Below, in pieces: positions 10,696 to 21,523 of a DNA stretch of 64,000 nucleotides (its first letter is position 1; each line of letters starts with the position of its first letter). The notes under the pieces are model-generated. The model worked only from the letters and a program-made list of their open reading frames with translations. It did not search any database and was not told where the DNA came from. Location of the stretch: the NCBI RefSeq assembly GCF_026898095.1, contig NZ_CP114015.1, positions 1,054,001 to 1,118,000 of the forward strand, read 5' to 3'. Position numbers and translations under genes: made by a program. The DNA comes from Arthrobacter sp. ATA002. GTDB lineage: Bacteria > Actinomycetota > Actinomycetes > Actinomycetales > Micrococcaceae.

Positions 10696-11622
10696 ATGGC
10701 CGGATATGTCCTCAGGCGCTTCCTGCAGCTCATCCCCGTTTTCCTGGGCGCAACGTTGCTCCTGTATTTCCTGGTGTTCAGCCTTCCCGGGGACGCAACC
10801 GCGGCCATCTGCGGCGAAAAGGGCTGCACCCCCGCCGTTGAAGCCTCCCTGCGGGCCCAGTACAACTTGGACGAGCCCTTCTGGGTGCAGTACTTCCTGT
10901 ACCTGAAGGGTGTGCTGACCTTCGACCTCGGGGTGAACTTCGCCGGCCGCGAAATCGCAACCATCATCGCCGAGGTCTTCCCGACCACCGCCAAGCTGGC
11001 CGTCATGGCCCTGGTCTTCGAGGCCGTCTTCGGTATCGTCTTCGGCCTCTTCGCAGGCCTGCGCAAGGGCAAGTTCTTCGACTCCACGGTCCTCGTGGTG
11101 TCCCTGGTGGTTATTTCCGTGCCGATCTTCGTGCTCGGTTTCCTTATGCAGTTCGTTTTCGGCGTGAAGCTTGCCTGGACCAATCCCACGGTCAGCGGCG
11201 ACGCCGGCTTCACCGAGCTGCTGCTGCCGGCCATCGTCCTGGGCCTGGTGTCCTTCGCCTATGTGCTGAGGCTGACCCGGACCAGTGTCATTGAAAATGC
11301 CAACGCCGACTACGTCCGCACCGCAACGGCCAAGGGCCTGAGCCGTCCCCGCGTGGTCTCCGTGCATATCCTCCGCAACTCCATGATTCCCGTGGCCACC
11401 TTCCTGGGCGCCGATTTGGGTGCGCTCATGGGCGGGGCGATCGTGACCGAAGGAATCTTTAACGTCAACGGCGTCGGCAACACCCTGTACCGCGCCGTGC
11501 AAAACGGTGAAGCTCCCGTGGTGGTTTCGATCGTCACCGTGCTGATCTTGATTTTTTGCCTCGCCAACCTGTTGGTAGACCTGCTGTACGCGTGGCTGGA
11601 CCCGAGGATTCGATATGCCTGA
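10696..11622 (+). CDS. ABC transporter permease, DppB/OppB type
   Basis: A 308-residue permease of the second importer. An N-terminal helix (FLGATLLLYFLVFSLPGD) precedes the periplasmic Cys-containing loop (ICGEKGCTP), and DLGVNFAGREI occupies the place of the DxLGxS motif. Further helices follow, with the EAA loop around ATAKGLSRPRVVSVHILRNS and the canonical ending LDPRIRYA. The ATG at 10696 has GGGGAG upstream. The 3' end overlaps the next permease by eight bases. The two Cys residues in the first loop could form a disulfide; a similar pair is present in the partner permease near NDNCLLA and GCDVLAR. Confidence 0.9.
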   Translation: MAGYVLRRFLQLIPVFLGATLLLYFLVFSLPGDATAAICGEKGCTPAVEASLRAQYNLDEPFWVQYFLYLKGVLTFDLGVNFAGREIATIIAEVFPTTAKLAVMALVFEAVFGIVFGLFAGLRKGKFFDSTVLVVSLVVISVPIFVLGFLMQFVFGVKLAWTNPTVSGDAGFTELLLPAIVLGLVSFAYVLRLTRTSVIENANADYVRTATAKGLSRPRVVSVHILRNSMIPVATFLGADLGALMGGAIVTEGIFNVNGVGNTLYRAVQNGEAPVVVSIVTVLILIFCLANLLVDLLYAWLDPRIRYA

Positions 11623-12607
11623 GAATGACAAAGCACTGACCCCCGTTCCGCGCGGCAAGGTCTCTTCCTACCCGATCGAGCACTTCGTGGCGGATGTGGA
11701 GGAAACCCCGGTTCTGCCTGTCGATGCTTCGACGGCGGACGGCGCGCCCCGCAGCATCTGGAGCGAGGCCTGGCGCAGCCTGCGCCGGCAGCCGCTCTTT
11801 ATCATCAGCGCCCTGCTGCTGCTGATGGTGATTATCGTGGCCCTGTTCCCCGGGCTCTTTACCAGCCAGCAGCCCAATGACAACTGCCTGCTGGCCAACT
11901 CGGACGGCGGCCCCGCTCCCGGGCATCCGCTCGGCTTTACCCAGCAGGGCTGCGACGTCCTGGCCCGGGTAGTTTACGGAACGCGCTCCTCACTGATGGT
12001 GGGCCTGTTCGCCACCCTCGGCGTGGTGGTTGTCGGCGGCATCGTGGGTGCCCTCGCCGGTTTCTTCGGCGGCTGGGTCGATGCCATCCTGGCCCGGGTC
12101 AGCGACATTTTCTTTGCCCTGCCGATGATCCTGGGTGCCATTGTCGTGGTCCAGCTTCCGTTCTTCCGTGAAAACCGCAACGTGTGGACCATCGTCCTGA
12201 TCCTGGCCACCTTTGGGTGGCCGCAGGTGGCCCGCATTACCCGCGGCGCGGTCCTGGAAATCCGCAACGCGGACTTCGTCACGGCCGCGCGGTCGCTCGG
12301 CGTTTCACGCATGGCCGCGCTGATCAAGCACGTCCTGCCGAACGCCATGGCGCCGGTCATCGTCATTGCGACCATTTCGCTGGGTACCTTCATCGTGGCC
12401 GAATCCACGCTGTCCTTCCTGGGCATTGGCCTGCCGCCGGACGTCATGTCCTGGGGCAACGACATTTTCTCCGCGAAGTCCTCGCTGCGCAGCAACCCGA
12501 TGGCCCTGTTCTGGCCGGCACTTGCCCTGTCGCTGACCGTGCTGTCCTTCATCATGCTCGGTGATGCCCTGCGGGACGCGCTCGACCCCAAGTCGCGCAA
12601 GCGATGA
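11615..12607 (+). CDS. ABC transporter permease, DppC/OppC type
   Basis: A 330-residue permease partner. A cytoplasmic leader of about 60 residues is followed by the first helix (LFIISALLLLMVIIVALFP) and a DppC-type loop ending GCDVLARVVYGTRSS. The remaining helices include the EAA segment TAARSLGVSRMAALIKHVLP, and the protein ends in LDPKSRKR. It overlaps the upstream permease by eight bases, and its stop overlaps an ATG (ATGA at 12604-12607) of the ATPase gene, so the permeases and ATPase are coupled. The N-terminal leader is longer than in E. coli DppC but usual for actinobacterial homologues. Confidence 0.9.
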   Translation: MPENDKALTPVPRGKVSSYPIEHFVADVEETPVLPVDASTADGAPRSIWSEAWRSLRRQPLFIISALLLLMVIIVALFPGLFTSQQPNDNCLLANSDGGPAPGHPLGFTQQGCDVLARVVYGTRSSLMVGLFATLGVVVVGGIVGALAGFFGGWVDAILARVSDIFFALPMILGAIVVVQLPFFRENRNVWTIVLILATFGWPQVARITRGAVLEIRNADFVTAARSLGVSRMAALIKHVLPNAMAPVIVIATISLGTFIVAESTLSFLGIGLPPDVMSWGNDIFSAKSSLRSNPMALFWPALALSLTVLSFIMLGDALRDALDPKSRKR

Positions 12608-14345
12608 CTAAGGATGTAACGATGTCCGCGAACACCACGTCTATGAACACCGCGGCCCGGGCGCAGTCCCGGGACGGGCGGCCCAGCCGCTGCTCGAGCT
12701 GCGGGATCTCGCCATTACCTTCAAGACAAACAACGGCGACGTGCCGGCCGTGCGCAACGCCCACCTGACGATCATGCCGGGCGAAACCGTCGCGATCGTG
12801 GGGGAGTCCGGCTCCGGCAAATCGACGACGGCGCTGGCCGCCATCGGCCTGCTGCCCGGCAACGGTGCCGTTTCCGGCGGAAGCATCATCTTCGACGGCG
12901 AAGACATCACCCACGCCAGCGAAAAGCGCATCGTCGAGCTGCGTGGCTCCTCCATCGGCATGGTTCCCCAGGACCCCATGTCCAACCTGAACCCGGTGTG
13001 GAAAATTGGGTTCCAGGTCAAGGAAACGCTGAAGGCCAACGGGTTGCCGTGCAGCCCCAAGGATGTTGCCCAGGTCCTCAGCGAAGCCGGCCTGCCGGAC
13101 GCCGAGGCCCGGGCCAACCAGTATCCACACGAGTTCTCCGGGGGCATGCGCCAGCGTGCGCTGATCGCCATCGGGCTTTCCTGCCGGCCGCGTCTGCTCA
13201 TTGCCGATGAGCCGACGTCGGCGCTGGATGTCACCGTCCAGCGCCAGATCCTGGACCATCTGGACCGCATGACCGACGAACTCGGCACCGCGGTCCTGCT
13301 CATCACCCACGACCTGGGCCTCGCAGCCGAGCGCGCGCACAAGGTCGTGGTGATGTACAAGGGCCAGGTGGTGGAATCAGGGCCCGCGCTGGAGATCCTC
13401 ACCAATCCGCAGCACCCGTACACACGCAAGCTCGTGGAATCCGCTCCTTCGCTCGCCTCACGGCGGATCGAGACCGCGAAGTCCCTGGGCCTGGACGGCA
13501 CCACGGAGCTTCTTGCCGCGAATCCCGACGGCGGCAGGACGGAGAGCATCATCGAGGTGAAGCACCTGTCCAAGGTTTTCAACCTGCGTGGTGCCCTGGG
13601 CAAATCCACGGACTTCACCGCCGTCGACGACGTGTCCTTCTCGATTCCGCGCGGCACCACCACCGCCGTCGTCGGTGAATCCGGCTCCGGAAAATCGACG
13701 GTGGCCCGCATGGTCCTCGGACTGGAAAAAGCCACCAAGGGCGACATCCTGTTCAACGGCACGGACATCACCAAGCTAAACCGCAGGGAAATGTTCGATT
13801 TCCGGCGCCGGGTACAGCCGATTTTCCAGGACCCGTACGGATCCCTGGACCCGATGTACAACATTTACCGGACCATTGAGGAGCCGCTGCGGGTCCATGG
13901 CATCGGCAACGCCAAGAGCCGCGAGCAGAAAGTCCGGGAACTGCTGGACCAGGTGTCGCTGCCTGCGTCAATGATGCGGCGCTACCCGAACGAGCTCTCG
14001 GGCGGGCAGCGCCAGCGCGTGGCGATTGCCCGGGCACTGGCGCTGGATCCGGAGGTGGTGATCTGCGACGAAGCCGTTTCGGCGCTGGACGTCCTGGTCC
14101 AGGCGCAGATTCTGAGCCTGCTGGCGGATCTGCAGTCGGAACTGGGACTGAGCTACCTGTTCATCACCCACGACCTTGCCGTGGTGCGGCAGATCGCGGA
14201 TGAGGTGTGCGTGATGCAAAAGGGCCGGATCGTTGAAACGGGGTCCACGGACGACGTTTTCGATAATCCGCAGATGGAGTACACCAGGGCCCTGCTGGCG
14301 GCCATTCCCGGTGCGGGGCTCATGCTTCCGCCGGAAGTTGCCTAG
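12604..14345 (+). CDS. ABC transporter double ATP-binding protein (DppD-DppF fusion), one frameshift near the N-terminus
   Basis: One polypeptide carries both ATPase domains. Domain 1 has GESGSGKST, FSGGMRQR and [10 protein letters not shown]; domain 2 has [17 protein letters not shown] and the variant ICDEAVSALD. Such fused OppD/F proteins are common in Actinobacteria. Without correction the first usable start is a GTG at 12741, which would remove the first strand. Translation from ATG 12604 (overlapping the permease stop) or ATG 12622 (AAGGA upstream) runs in another frame until about 12682, where one extra C in the CCC run would join it to P-L-L-E-L-R-D-L-A-I-T-F. I therefore give the gene from 12604 with a one-base deletion near 12682-12684. 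It supplies ATP hydrolysis for the two upstream permeases. Confidence 0.83.
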
Positions 14346-14347
14346 CA

Positions 14348-14373
14348 AACGGTCCCGGCAATAACGGTCCCGG
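14348..14373. repeat. Two 11-bp direct repeats
   Basis: AACGGTCCCGG occurs at 14348-14358 and again at 14363-14373, a 15-bp period just after the ATPase stop codon. No function is apparent. Confidence 0.6.
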
Positions 14374-14388
14374 GATCAACGGAACCAA

Positions 14389-14430
14389 CGGAAGGCAGGC
14401 AGCCCGCGCGGCTGCCTGCCTTCCGTACTT
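14389..14430 (+). terminator. Rho-independent terminator of the second importer operon
   Basis: A perfect 16-bp stem, CGGAAGGCAGGCAGCC (14389-14404) with its exact complement (14410-14425), has a 5-nt loop and is followed by TACTTTTCC. It ends the operon and isolates typA. Confidence 0.88.
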
Positions 14431-14662
14431 TTCCGCCCGTATTCCGCCCGGTACCGCCGGGTGGAAAAGACGTCCATTAGGGAACTTATGGTCTTCGGAC
14501 TAGAATATTAGCGTGCCCGCTGACGGCGGCGCCTTCGGTACATTCTTACGGAGCATACGTGCAGAGCGGGATTCGTACAGAACGGCCGGATCAACCCGGA
14601 CACATGACCGGGCTACTGTGCACCACCTTCGAACTTATCTCCTATGAATTGAGTCCTCACGC
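14426..14662 (+). promoter_or_regulatory. typA promoter and long leader
   Basis: TAGAAT at 14501-14506 matches the -10 consensus in five of six positions, preceded by a poor -35 candidate (TTAGGG at about 14478-14483). The implied leader is about 150 nt. No strong ribosome-binding site precedes the typA ATG. Nothing else is visible in the 317 bp between the two genes apart from the terminator and the small direct repeats. Confidence 0.4.
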
Positions 14663-16585
<1,923 letters not shown>

Positions 16586-16612
16586 CAGCATTACCGCAGC
16601 AATGAGCCCCGT

Positions 16613-16643
16613 CCGCCGGGCCCCGCTTGGCGGGGCCCGGCGG
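16613..16643 (+). terminator. Very stable GC hairpin after typA
   Basis: CCGCCGGGCCCCGC (16613-16626) pairs perfectly with GCGGGGCCCGGCGG (16630-16643) around a 3-nt loop, 28 bases after the typA stop. There is no U tract. It either terminates typA or lies in the coding start of the next gene. Confidence 0.55.
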
Positions 16644-16648
16644 CGGCC

Positions 16649-17068
16649 GTGCCGGGCGGCATCCTGGCCGCCGTGCTGGGGACCGGGCTGCACGCCCAGG
16701 TCCTCTATTCCGGGGATACCGCGGTGCCGCTGGGCGCCGTTGCCGCATTGGTCCTCAGCGGTGCGTCAGCCGTTTTCGCCGGCGTCTGGGCGCGGAGCGC
16801 CCTGTGGACGGCCGCGGCCGGCCTCGTGACGTACGTGATCCTGGGCCTGTTTACGCTTGACCTCTGGGACACGCCGCTGATTATCACCGGCACCGTGCTT
16901 GAGGTGCAGCCGGGCATCGTTGTGGCCGGCCGCATCTGGCTGTTTGGACAGGCACTGGTAACCATCCTTGCGCTGTTCCTGACTTCACGGGTGCTGGCCA
17001 AAGCCCGCCGCGCGGAAGCGGAAGACGCGGCCTCGCGGCCGCTTCCACCGATCCCGCCGGCCGGCTGA
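16649..17068 (+). CDS. Hypothetical integral membrane protein (four predicted helices)
   Basis: From GTG 16649 the frame encodes 139 residues with four hydrophobic segments (roughly residues 3-20, 26-47, 50-70 and 93-113) and a charged, proline-rich tail. I do not recognise a named family. The GTG start lies inside the first helix and has no ribosome-binding site. An ATG at 16602 (MSPVRRAPLGGARR) would add an arginine-rich lead but is one frame off, so a missing base between about 16620 and 16648 would be needed, in the middle of the strong GC hairpin. Which start is right cannot be settled here. It is convergent with the next gene with nine bases between. Confidence 0.65.
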   Translation: MPGGILAAVLGTGLHAQVLYSGDTAVPLGAVAALVLSGASAVFAGVWARSALWTAAAGLVTYVILGLFTLDLWDTPLIITGTVLEVQPGIVVAGRIWLFGQALVTILALFLTSRVLAKARRAEAEDAASRPLPPIPPAG

Positions 17069-17077
17069 GGAACCGCC

Positions 17078-17311
17078 TTACCGGCGGGGCGCGCGCCTGG
17101 GCGGCGGAGGCGGCACTTCCTTTGCGGCCGTTATGAGGCGGTAGGGAACCGTGACGTCGCCGCGGCTGCCCGAAACCGTAACGTCCTCATCTCCGGCCTC
17201 GACCAGGTAACCCAGCACGTCGGTGAAACCCTTTTCCAGCCGGTAGCGGACAACCACCCGGGCACCGGAGGGAAGGGCGCGGAGGACTGCTGCGGGAGGG
17301 GGAACGTTCAC
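17078..17311 (-). CDS. Small protein resembling the N-terminal SH3-like domain of Rv0428c-type acetyltransferases
   Basis: About 77 residues from a GTG at 17311. The pattern RVVVRYRLEKGFTDVLGYL, then an acidic turn, then VTVPYRLITAAKEVPPPP, is like the small beta-barrel preceding the GNAT domain in Rv0428c-family proteins, but no acetyltransferase domain follows; the protein ends in an Arg/Pro tail. The function is unknown. The frame stays open upstream to 17689, but that part lies antisense to fdxA and is not credible. No clear ribosome-binding site precedes the GTG. It is divergent from fdxA with about 120 bp between the two starts. Family assignment is from recalled sequence character only. 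Confidence 0.6.
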   Translation of the reverse strand: MNVPPPAAVLRALPSGARVVVRYRLEKGFTDVLGYLVEAGDEDVTVSGSRGDVTVPYRLITAAKEVPPPPPRRAPRR

Positions 17312-17431
17312 CGTTACATGGTACGCGGAGCATCCCGACTGGGAGATAATGGTTCGGGCTACTACCGTGGAACCAACACTTCGTGGATTTTCCCGTTCCG
17401 GGGCGGTCCGTAGATCAGGAAGGCAAGGGAC

Positions 17432-17757
17432 GTGACGTACGTAATTGCGCAGCCATGCGTAGATGTAAAAGACAAGGCATGCATTGAGGAATGCCCGGTG
17501 GATTGCATCTATGAAGGTGAACGCTCCTCTACATCCACCCGGACGAGTGCGTCGACTGCGGTGCCTGCGAGCCGGTCTGCCCCGTCGAAGCAATTTACTA
17601 CGAGGATGACACGCCGGAGGAATGGGCCGAGTACTACAAGGCCAACGTCGAATTCTTCGATGACCTGGGGTCCCCGGGCGGTGCGGCAAAGATCGGCAAC
17701 ACCCACAAGGACCATCCGATCATCGCCGTCCTGCCCCCGCAGAACCAAGAGGCATGA
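17432..17757 (+). CDS. fdxA: Ferredoxin FdxA, 7Fe type (one frameshift)
   Basis: A small bacterial-type ferredoxin carrying a 3Fe-4S and a 4Fe-4S cluster for electron transfer. It begins at a GTG preceded by AAGGCAAGGGA and reads TYVIAQPCVDVKDKACIEEC, the classical first cluster ligands. At about 17526 the frame breaks: one extra C (CTCCC in place of CTCC) restores the run through HPDECVDCGACEPVCPVEAI and the family's C-terminal helix to the stop at 17755-17757. Corrected length is 108 residues, normal for FdxA. The stop overlaps the ATG of dapC (ATGA). A ferredoxin-dapC pair is also conserved in mycobacteria. All expected Cys ligands are present after correction, so a sequence error is likelier than loss. 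Confidence 0.9.
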
Positions 17758-18908
17758 GTTCCGCCGCTTCCCGCACCTTCGGGCTCGACCTGCCGGAATA
17801 CCCCTGGGAAGCCATGGCGCCCTACGCCAAACTGGCAGCCGGGCATCCGGACGGGGCAGTGAACCTGTCCATCGGAACCCCGGTGGATCCGACGCCTGCG
17901 GTTGTCCGGGAAGCACTGGCCGCGGCCGCTGACGCACCCGGTTACCCGACGACGCACGGCACTGCCGAGCTCCGACAGGCGGTCAGCGACTGGTACGCCC
18001 GGCGCCGGAACGTCCCGGCGCTGGATCCGCGGGACATCATGCCGACCGTGGGTTCCAAGGAACTGGTGGCCTGGCTTCCGCTGCTGCTGGGACTGGGGGA
18101 GGGCGACGTCGTCGTCCGCCCCACCGTTGCCTACCCCACCTATGACATGGGCGCCATCCTGGCCGGCGCCACCCCCGTGGCCGCGGATCACCTGGATGAG
18201 CTCGACGAGGACGTGCGCGCCCGGGTGCGCCTGGTCTGGGTCAACTCTCCGGGCAACCCCACCGGAATCGTGCGTTCGGCGTCGTCCCTGCGCGCCCTGG
18301 TGGATTCGGCCCGGAAAGTCGGCGCCGTTGTCGCTTCCGACGAATGCTACGCCGAGCTGGGCTGGGGCGAGTGGGATCCCGACCGGGGAGGCCGGCCGGT
18401 GCCGGGCATCCTGGACCCTGCGGTCAGCGGCGGCAGCAATGACCTGCTGCTGTCGGTCTACTCGCTGAGCAAGCAGTCCAACATGGCCGGCTACCGTGCC
18501 GCCTTCGTCGCCGGCGACGGGGCGATCATCGCCAATTTGGTCAACAGCCGCAAGCACGCCGGAATGATCGTTCCGGCGCCCGTGCAGGCCGCCATGATCG
18601 CCGCGCTCTCCGACGACGCCCACGTGGCCGCCCAGAAGGACGCGTACCGGGCACGCCGTGAGCTTCTGGTTCCGGCGCTGGAAGCCTTTGGGCTTTCCAT
18701 CCGCCACTCCGAAGCCGGGCTCTACCTTTGGGCAACCGCGGGAGAGGACACCTGGACAACCGTGGAACGGCTGGCGAAGCTGGGCATTGTTTCCGGCCCC
18801 GGCGTCATTTACGGACATGAAGGTGCCGGCTTTGTGCGCATTGCGCTGACCGGCTCCGACGAGCGGGTGGCGGCCGCTGCCCGCCGGCTTTCCGCAGCCG
18901 CCGAATAG
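17754..18908 (+). CDS. dapC: Succinyldiaminopimelate aminotransferase DapC
   Basis: A 384-residue fold-type-I PLP aminotransferase. Motifs are the substrate and cofactor loop VNSPGNPTG, the aspartate in VASDECYAELGW, and the PLP lysine K240 in SLSKQSNMAGYR, with Arg in the C-terminal FVRIALTG binding the carboxylate. In Actinobacteria the aminotransferase directly downstream of fdxA is DapC, converting N-succinyl-2-amino-6-ketopimelate to N-succinyl-LL-DAP in the succinylase route to lysine and cell-wall DAP. dapD and dapE lie 4-6 kb away, supporting this over a generic aspartate aminotransferase. The start overlaps the ferredoxin stop. Confidence 0.92.
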   Translation: MSSAASRTFGLDLPEYPWEAMAPYAKLAAGHPDGAVNLSIGTPVDPTPAVVREALAAAADAPGYPTTHGTAELRQAVSDWYARRRNVPALDPRDIMPTVGSKELVAWLPLLLGLGEGDVVVRPTVAYPTYDMGAILAGATPVAADHLDELDEDVRARVRLVWVNSPGNPTGIVRSASSLRALVDSARKVGAVVASDECYAELGWGEWDPDRGGRPVPGILDPAVSGGSNDLLLSVYSLSKQSNMAGYRAAFVAGDGAIIANLVNSRKHAGMIVPAPVQAAMIAALSDDAHVAAQKDAYRARRELLVPALEAFGLSIRHSEAGLYLWATAGEDTWTTVERLAKLGIVSGPGVIYGHEGAGFVRIALTGSDERVAAAARRLSAAAE

Positions 18909-19101
18909 CCGCTTATAGCGCCGGAAGCGTCCGGGCGACATGTTTCGCTTCCACAACAACCCGCCCGCCGATTAGTCGTAGAGGGCGCCCAAAGGGTAGC
19001 GTTTTGCGTAAATAGATTGAGCGGAATTGACACTATGGGCGCTCCCCGAGACCACGCGACGCCCGTAGCTCTGGTTTCTTCAAACTCCTGAAGGAGACTT
19101 A
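18909..19101 (+). promoter_or_regulatory. gltA upstream region
   Basis: The 193-bp gap contains GGAAGCG/CGCTTCC arms (18923-18929 and 18946-18952), a weak possible end of dapC transcription, then an AT-richer stretch with TTGACA at 19027-19032. I see no good -10 at standard spacing from it. AAGGAGA lies eight bases before the gltA ATG. Confidence 0.3.
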
Positions 19102-20392
19102 ATGACTGAGCGTCCCAGTGCACAGCTGCACTATGGGGAAAACACTGAAGACCGGCTGGAGCTCCCCGCGTTGCCGCGGCGGAGGGCAACGACGGCTTTG
19201 ACGTCTCCAAGCTGCTGAAGCAGACCGGAACCGTCACGTTTGACCCCGGCTTCATGAACACCGCGGCCACCAAGTCCGCGATTACCTACATCGACGGCGA
19301 TGCCGGGATCCTGCGTTACCGCGGCTATCCCATCGAGCAGCTTGCCAAGCACTCCAGCTTCCTCGAGACGTCCTATCTGCTGATCTACGGCAACCTTCCC
19401 ACCCCCGCGGAGCTGGAAGCCTTCGACCAGCGGATCCGCCGGCACACGTTGCTGCACGAAGACCTCAAGGGCTTCTTCGGCGGCTTCCCCGCGACGCGCA
19501 CCCCATGCCGGTACTGTCCTCGGCTGTGAGCGCACTCTCGACGTTCTACCAGGATTCCCTGGATCCGTTCGACGAAGAGCAGGTGGAGCTCTCCACCGTC
19601 CGCCTGATGGCAAAGCTCCCGGTGATTGCCGCTTACGCGCACAAGAAGTCCATTGGCCAGCCGATGCTGTACCCGGACAATTCCATGAACCTCGTGGAGA
19701 ACTTCATGCGCCTGAGCTTCGGCCTGCCGGCCGAGCCCTACGAAATCGATCCCGACCTGGTCAAGGCGCTGGACCTGCTGCTGATCCTGCACGCAGACCA
19801 CGAGCAGAACTGCTCCACGTCGACCGTCCGCCTTGTGGGCTCCTCGAACGCCAACATGTTCGCTTCCGTGTCCGCCGGCATCAGTGCCCTCTTCGGGCCG
19901 CTGCACGGCGGCGCCAACGAGGCCGTCCTGAACATGCTCCGGGACATCAAGTCCACGGGCATGGCACCGGAAACCTTCATGGAGAAGGTCAAGAACAAGG
20001 AAGACGGCGTGAAGCTCATGGGCTTCGGGCACCGCGTCTACAAGAACTACGATCCGCGCGCCAAGATCGTCAAGGCCACCGCGCACGACATCCTGGCCAA
20101 GCTCGGCGGCAACGACGAGCTGCTGGACATCGCCATGCGCCTGGAAGAGAAGGCCCTGGCCGATGATTACTTCATCGAGCGCAAGCTGTACCCGAACGTG
20201 GACTTCTACACCGGCCTGATCTACAAGGCCATGGGTTTCCCGGAAAAGATGTTCACGGTCCTGTTCGCCATTGGCCGCCTGCCGGGCTGGATCGCCCAGT
20301 GGCGCGAAATGATGCAGGATCCGCAGACGAAGATCGGGCGTCCGCGCCAGCTCTACACGGGTTCCCCGGAACGCAACTACCCGGCCCGCTAG
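19102..20392 (+). CDS. gltA: Citrate synthase GltA (two frameshifts)
   Basis: Type II citrate synthase condensing acetyl-CoA and oxaloacetate, the entry to the TCA cycle. Start ATG 19102 follows AAGGAGA. Three frames together give a full protein of about 430 residues: the N-terminus (MTERPSAQLHYGENTE), the middle (DGFDVSKLLKQTGTVTFDPG through LKGFFGGFP) and the rest (MPVLSSAVSALSTF to the end). Breaks lie at about 19174-19181 and in the CCCC run at 19487-19490; one added base at each restores the frame, the second giving FPRDAHPMPVL. Catalytic residues are intact in the last part: GPLHGGANEAV and MGFGHRVYKNYDPRA. Loss of such an enzyme is improbable, so sequence error is inferred. Confidence 0.92.
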
Positions 20393-20417
20393 CCCGCACC
20401 GGGCCCGGCAGCACCGC

Positions 20418-20457
20418 AAAAGGCCCCTGGAGTCCGTCATGGATTCCAGGGGCCTTT
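20418..20457. terminator. Bidirectional terminator between gltA and galE
   Basis: AAAGGCCCCTGGAGTCC and GGATTCCAGGGGCCTTT form a long stem with one wobble pair and a 5-nt loop. A-rich and T-rich flanks serve the two converging genes. Confidence 0.85.
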
Positions 20458-20471
20458 GGTGCCGCCGGCCG

Positions 20472-21488
20472 TTAGGAGCCGGCGTAGCCCTGCGGGTTGT
20501 TCTTCTGCCAGCGCCAGTGGTCCCCGCACATATCGTCCAGGGAGCGCCGGGCGGACCAGCCCAGGTCCGCCAGGGCGGCGGACGGGTCGGCGTAGCTGAC
20601 GGCGGCGTCGCCGGGCCGGCGGGCAGTGACTTCGTAGGGCACCTCTTTGCCGGCGGCGCGGGAAAACGCGGCCAGCACCTCGAGCACGGAGGATCCGTGG
20701 CCGGTACCGAGGTTCCAGCGGTGTACGCCGGACTTTGCGGTGATGTACTCCAGGGCCGCGAGGTGGCCGGCAGCGAGGTCCACCACATGGATGTAGTCGC
20801 GCACGCCCGTGCCGTCGGGGGTGGGGTAGTCGTCGCCGAAGACCATGACTTTCTCACGGCGGCCCACGGCGACCTGGGCTACAAACGGCAGCAGGTTGTT
20901 CGGAACACCGGTGGGGTCTTCGCCGATCCGGCCGGACTCATGCGCGCCGGCGGGGTTGAAGTAGCGCAGCAGGGCAATGTTCCATCGGCCGTCGGCCGCG
21001 CCCAGATCTGCCAGGATGTCTTCGATCTGTTCCTTGGTGCGGCCGTAGGGATTCACCGCGTCCATCGGCGACTTTTCCGTGAGCGGGACTTCCTCGGAGG
21101 CGCCGTACACGGTGGCCGAGGAGCTGAAGACCAGGGTCCGGACGTCGTGCTTGTCCATCATGCGCAGCAGGTTCAGGGTGCCGCCGACGTTGTTGTGGTA
21201 GTAGTACAGGGGTTTGGCCACGGACTCTCCAACGGCCTTCAGTCCGGCAAAGTGGATGACGGCGTCCACGGCATAGTCGGTAAAGACGGCATCCACGGCG
21301 GCCTCGTCGAGCAGGTCCGCGCGGACGAACTCGGCGCTCCGCCCGGTCAGCTCACGGACCCGGTTCAGGGATTCTTCGCTTGAGTTGGCCAGATTGTCCA
21401 GCACGACGACGTCGTGGCCGGCTTCCAGCAGGGCCAGCGTGGTGTGGGAACCGATGTATCCCGTGCCTCCGGTAACAAGTATTCGCAT
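20472..21488 (-). CDS. galE: UDP-glucose 4-epimerase GalE
   Basis: A 338-residue short-chain dehydrogenase-fold epimerase interconverting UDP-glucose and UDP-galactose, feeding galactose use and galactose-containing wall polymers. The NAD site is TGGTGYIGSH at the N-terminus, the catalytic Ser region is VFSSSATVYG and the Tyr-Lys pair is in YGRTKEQIE. The GalE-specific block GVRDYIHVVDLAAGH and closing SYADPSAALADLGW fit the family, and the length is typical. It is the last of three minus-strand genes (dapD, lysozyme-like protein, galE) with a 35-bp gap upstream, so it may be transcribed with them. A terminator separates it from gltA. Confidence 0.95.
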   Translation of the reverse strand: MRILVTGGTGYIGSHTTLALLEAGHDVVVLDNLANSSEESLNRVRELTGRSAEFVRADLLDEAAVDAVFTDYAVDAVIHFAGLKAVGESVAKPLYYYHNNVGGTLNLLRMMDKHDVRTLVFSSSATVYGASEEVPLTEKSPMDAVNPYGRTKEQIEDILADLGAADGRWNIALLRYFNPAGAHESGRIGEDPTGVPNNLLPFVAQVAVGRREKVMVFGDDYPTPDGTGVRDYIHVVDLAAGHLAALEYITAKSGVHRWNLGTGHGSSVLEVLAAFSRAAGKEVPYEVTARRPGDAAVSYADPSAALADLGWSARRSLDDMCGDHWRWQKNNPQGYAGS

Positions 21489-21523
21489 GACTTCAGACTA
21501 GTGGATTCCGCACCGGCGCCCGG

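Noticed and set aside
20439..21383. 314-residue plus-strand frame opposite galE
   Set aside because: Mirror frame of a well-defined epimerase; no independent support.
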